In this document: piece after piece, positions 6,545 to 8,547 of the stretch | How the letters are laid out: every line of letters begins with the position of its first letter | Numbering within the stretch: the first letter of the stretch is position 1 | Source: Spirochaetales bacterium | GTDB taxonomy: Bacteria > Spirochaetota > Spirochaetia > ARS1246 | DNA length: 8,547 nucleotides | Direction of reading: 5' to 3' | NCBI GenBank assembly: GCA_018644745.1 | Contig: JABGPX010000366.1 | Coordinates: 1-8,547 of the forward strand | Position numbers and translations under genes: made by a program | The notes under the pieces: generated by a model | Databases searched by the model: none | What the model was told of the DNA's origin: nothing | The model's input: the letters and a program-made list of their open reading frames with translations, nothing else

Positions 6545-6589
6545 ATGTTTGAAGTGCAATTGGTTGACAGCATTATTAATGCATGTTAA
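6545..6589 (+). CDS. Possible 14-codon leader ORF (uORF1)
   Basis: An ATG at 6545 opens a complete short reading frame, MFEVQLVDSIINAC, ending at TAA 6587-6589. It is preceded by a strong ribosome site GAGGAG (6531-6536) with eight bases of spacing, which is the main support. It would be the first of two short ORFs before the exporter terminator. The TTGACA box at 6564-6569 falls inside it; if that is a real promoter, this ORF is not on the transcript made from it. I recognise no homologue. It may be a leader peptide whose translation is sensed, or chance. Confidence 0.35.
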   Translation: MFEVQLVDSIINAC

Positions 6590-6591
6590 TT
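6564..6591 (+). promoter_or_regulatory. TTGACA box with 13-base palindrome (possible operated promoter)
   Basis: A perfect -35 hexamer TTGACA (6564-6569) is followed directly by the palindrome GCATTA-T-TAATGC (6570-6582). That is where a repressor would cover the spacer. The -10 is poor: TTAATT at 16 bases (6586-6591), or GTTAAT at 15. If real, this promoter would transcribe the 23-codon ORF, the terminator and the ABC gene. Confidence 0.35.
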
Positions 6592-6629
6592 CTTGTACAT
6601 AAGTATTTTCAAAGAAAGGAGCAGGCACA

Positions 6630-6701
6630 ATGGTAATTACTTTTTCTGATTCAGCCTCCACCATGTTACCTAGGTGTAGTATGCCTGCAGCCCTATTTTA
6701 A
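6630..6701 (+). CDS. Probable 23-codon leader peptide upstream of the exporter terminator (uORF2)
   Basis: ATG 6630 opens a frame of 23 codons (begins MVITFSDSAS, ends CSMPAALF) with stop TAA at 6699-6701. It has a strong ribosome site AAAGGAG (6615-6621) with eight bases of spacing. The stop lies nine bases before a 17-base palindrome and 24 bases before a strong intrinsic terminator, the geometry expected of a translated attenuator leader. GCAGGCA (6621-6627), overlapping the ribosome site, is exactly complementary to TGCCTGC (6682-6688) near the end of the frame, and GGTAA (6632-6636) to TTACC (6666-6670), so the whole ORF could fold into one hairpin that limits its own translation. No homologue is recognised; the sequence is too short for a family call. 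Regulation of the downstream exporter is inference. Confidence 0.5.
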   Translation: MVITFSDSASTMLPRCSMPAALF

Positions 6702-6709
6702 TATAGAGG

Positions 6710-6726
6710 TTAGACATTTTGTCTAA
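6710..6726. promoter_or_regulatory. Perfect palindrome TTAGACA-TTT-TGTCTAA just before the terminator
   Basis: Two exact 7-base arms (6710-6716 and 6720-6726) flank TTT. The right arm shares its last two bases with the left foot of the terminator stem at 6725. As RNA it would form a small hairpin in front of the terminator, acting as a pause or antiterminator part. As DNA it has the size and symmetry of an operator. The sequence does not decide between these. Confidence 0.45.
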
Positions 6727-6762
6727 AGAGCCGCAGTCATTTAAGACTGGGGCTCTTTTTTT
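6725..6762 (+). terminator. Strong intrinsic terminator in the leader of the ABC exporter gene
   Basis: The left arm AAAGAGCCGCAGTC (6725-6738) and right arm GACTGGGGCTCTTT (6745-6758) form 13 of 14 pairs, with one internal G-G mismatch, around a six-base loop. A run of seven Ts (6756-6762) follows. It ends 25 bases before the exporter GTG. It is about 300 bases beyond the amidohydrolase stop, which already has its own terminator, so it more likely ends transcripts started in the leader. That makes it an attenuator candidate. Confidence 0.85.
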
Positions 6763-6787
6763 ATGTGTTGTCAGAAAGGAGGGCAAT

Positions 6788-8547
6788 GTGAAAACAGCAA
6801 ATACTCTTCCGGAAAACCCAATGCGTGGAATCTGGATTCTTCTATCAGGTTATAAAGGCACTTTCTTTTTTGCCATTGCCTGCCTAGGAATAGCGGTCGC
6901 CGGTGAAACCGGCGGCATGCTGCTGCTCAGATACTTTATCGATACCGTTATAGTTGGAGGTAGATGGGATATATCTCTTGCCCTGCTGGCCGGGTCATTC
7001 CTCGCTATAGCACTCATACGTGGGATCTTGAGTTTCTATTCCGGAAAGGCCTCCGCCCATGCCTCGGAGATGGTTACCCGAAGCATAAGAGATCGGCTCT
7101 TTGACCATATACAGCGTCTCTCTTTCGCCTATCACGACAAGACGAAGACTGGAGAGCTCATTCAACGCGCCACGTCCGATGTTGATTCGCTCAGGCGTTT
7201 TTACTCTGAGCAGACGAAAGGCTTTGCCCGCATTGGATTTCTGTTCGCCATTAATTTTAGTGCCATAGCAGTCCTTAACTGGCGGCTGTCGCTGATATCG
7301 ATTGCAGTTGTGCCGCTCATCATATGGAGTTCCTGGTTTTTCTATAAGCGAATACACGACGCTTATGAATCATACCAGGAACAGGACGGAAAACTTTCCT
7401 CGGTTCTCCAGGAGAATCTCTCGGGCGTAAGAATCGTCCGAGCCTTCGCACGCCGGAAATTTGAGGAGCAGAAATTCGAACAGGAAAACAAGGAGAAGTT
7501 TGATCGAGGTATCCGATTTATGAAATCCCATGCGTCATACTGGCCGGTTTCCGAAACAATAGGCGGGCTGCAGCTTCTCGGCGGCATCATCGCAGCGGGT
7601 ATAATGGTGTCTCGAGGTAATTTGACTATCGGCACGTTTGTAGCATATGTGGGAATGGCAAAGGGAATAATCTGGCCCCTCCAGCAGCTCGGGAGGCTGA
7701 TCGCCCAAATATCAACGACGACGGTATCGTATAAACGACTCACTACAATTCTCAACGAAGCTCAGGAGGATACAACGGTTGGATTCGATGAGGGAAAAGG
7801 CAGACTAATCGGCAACATCATTTTCAAAGCGGTAAAATTTGAATACGAAAAAGATATCCCCGTACTGCACAACGTCGATCTTGCCTGCAAAGCCGGCGAG
7901 CGGATTGCTCTGCTTGGCGAACCGGGCTCCGGCAAGACAACGCTGGTTAATCTCCTTCCGCGATTTTATGACCATCACTCGGGGGAAATTGAGATAGACG
8001 GGAAACCCATACAGGAATATTCACGCCACTATTTGCGAAGGAACATAGGCATTGTGGAGCAGGAACCGTTTCTCTTTTCTACGGACATCAGGAACAATAT
8101 TACATACGGAGTCGAGCGAAAGGTTTCGCAGATAGAAGTAGAACAAGCCGCGGAAGCGGCGGCGATACATGAGAGCATCGCGTCGTTTCCCCAAGGGTAC
8201 GCCACCATTGTCGGTGAAAAGGGAGTGACCCTGTCGGGAGGACAGAAACAGCGGATAGCTATTGCAAGAACGCTACTGAAGGATCCTGCAATATTGATAT
8301 TGGATGATTCAACCTCGGCGGTAGACGCGGGAACTGAAGAATCAATTCGGAGCGCTTTGAATGAGTTGATGAAGGATAGGACAACTTTCATTATCGCTCA
8401 TCGAGTGCAAAGTCTCATGACTGCCGATCAAATCGTCGTGTTCAAGGAAGGCGATATTATTCAGCAGGGGACTCATGAAGAGCTCATACAAAAGCACGGG
8501 TTTTACGCGAAAGTGTTCGAGATGCAGACCCGGATAGAAACCGAGCT
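6788..8547 (+). CDS. ABC exporter half-transporter (permease + ATPase), degenerate subunit type; C-terminus cut by window edge
   Basis: The gene encodes a membrane domain and ATPase domain in one chain, as in BmrC/TM287-type drug or lipid exporters. GTG 6788 follows AAAGGAGG (6775-6782). The frame stays open for 586 codons to the right edge; relatives are about 580-600 residues, so only the tail is missing. Residues 1-320 hold the six-helix export domain, including LFDHIQRLSFAYHDKTKTGE (104-123), a typical intracellular loop. The ATPase domain shows the A-loop Tyr353, Walker A GEPGSGKTT (377-385), Q-loop Gln425, signature LSGGQKQR (482-489), Walker B ILILDD (502-507), D-loop SAVD (510-513) and H-loop His538 (IIAHR). 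The residue after the Walker B Asp is Asp507 instead of the catalytic Glu, the mark of the non-hydrolysing site in heterodimeric exporters. A partner with a normal Glu is expected downstream. Substrate is not determined. Confidence 0.92.
   Translation, partial: MKTANTLPENPMRGIWILLSGYKGTFFFAIACLGIAVAGETGGMLLLRYFIDTVIVGGRWDISLALLAGSFLAIALIRGILSFYSGKASAHASEMVTRSIRDRLFDHIQRLSFAYHDKTKTGELIQRATSDVDSLRRFYSEQTKGFARIGFLFAINFSAIAVLNWRLSLISIAVVPLIIWSSWFFYKRIHDAYESYQEQDGKLSSVLQENLSGVRIVRAFARRKFEEQKFEQENKEKFDRGIRFMKSHASYWPVSETIGGLQLLGGIIAAGIMVSRGNLTIGTFVAYVGMAKGIIWPLQQLGRLIAQISTTTVSYKRLTTILNEAQEDTTVGFDEGKGRLIGNIIFKAVKFEYEKDIPVLHNVDLACKAGERIALLGEPGSGKTTLVNLLPRFYDHHSGEIEIDGKPIQEYSRHYLRRNIGIVEQEPFLFSTDIRNNITYGVERKVSQIEVEQAAEAAAIHESIASFPQGYATIVGEKGVTLSGGQKQRIAIARTLLKDPAILILDDSTSAVDAGTEESIRSALNELMKDRTTFIIAHRVQSLMTADQIVVFKEGDIIQQGTHEELIQKHGFYAKVFEMQTRIETE

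Noticed and set aside
6479..6664. A 61-codon minus-strand frame across the exporter leader
   Set aside because: It has no good ribosome site and no family resemblance, and it runs against the plus-strand ribosome sites and terminator that organise this region. It is not fully excluded.
8029..8391. A 120-codon minus-strand frame inside the ABC ATPase domain
   Set aside because: It is antisense to the conserved Q-loop, signature and Walker B motifs and has no features of its own.

Overview
The window most likely comes from a diderm bacterium, probably a spirochaete (inference, moderate confidence). LolA and an outer-membrane beta-barrel protein show that the cell has an outer membrane. The tight lolA-rodZ-rimO cluster and the CsgG-like/barrel fusion fit free-living Spirochaetales as I know them. 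No rRNA, tRNA, CRISPR array, integrase or transposase is visible. The DNA looks like ordinary chromosome of medium GC content.

Layout. Positions 1-2380, minus strand, hold an envelope/translation operon read right to left: lolA (lipoprotein carrier), rodZ (cell-shape membrane protein, starting on the base after the lolA stop) and rimO (S12 methylthiotransferase, cut by the left edge). Positions 2381-2626 are a divergent control region with a promoter candidate for each side and a perfect 7+7 palindrome between them. Positions 2627-3793, plus strand, encode an exported protein that joins a CsgG/LpoB-like domain to a C-terminal beta-barrel. It converges on a MATE efflux pump (3809-5209, minus) with only 15 bases between the stops. 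A metal-dependent amidohydrolase (5291-6424, plus) diverges from the pump gene and has a good sigma70-type promoter.

Positions 6425-6787 contain no long gene but are densely structured. In order they hold a terminator for the amidohydrolase nested in a larger imperfect inverted repeat, a 14-codon ORF with a GAGGAG ribosome site, a TTGACA box followed by a 13-base palindrome, a 23-codon ORF with an AAAGGAG site, a 17-base palindrome, and a strong intrinsic terminator. The terminator ends 25 bases before the start of an ABC exporter gene (6788 to the right edge). The exporter has Asp where the catalytic Walker B Glu should be, which marks it as the degenerate half of a heterodimeric multidrug-type exporter. 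Its partner should lie just beyond the window.

The most interesting reading is that 6531-6787 is a translation-sensing attenuator controlling the exporter, similar in logic to the bmrB leader of Bacillus subtilis bmrCD. The short ORFs, palindromes and terminator are seen directly; the regulatory mechanism is inferred.
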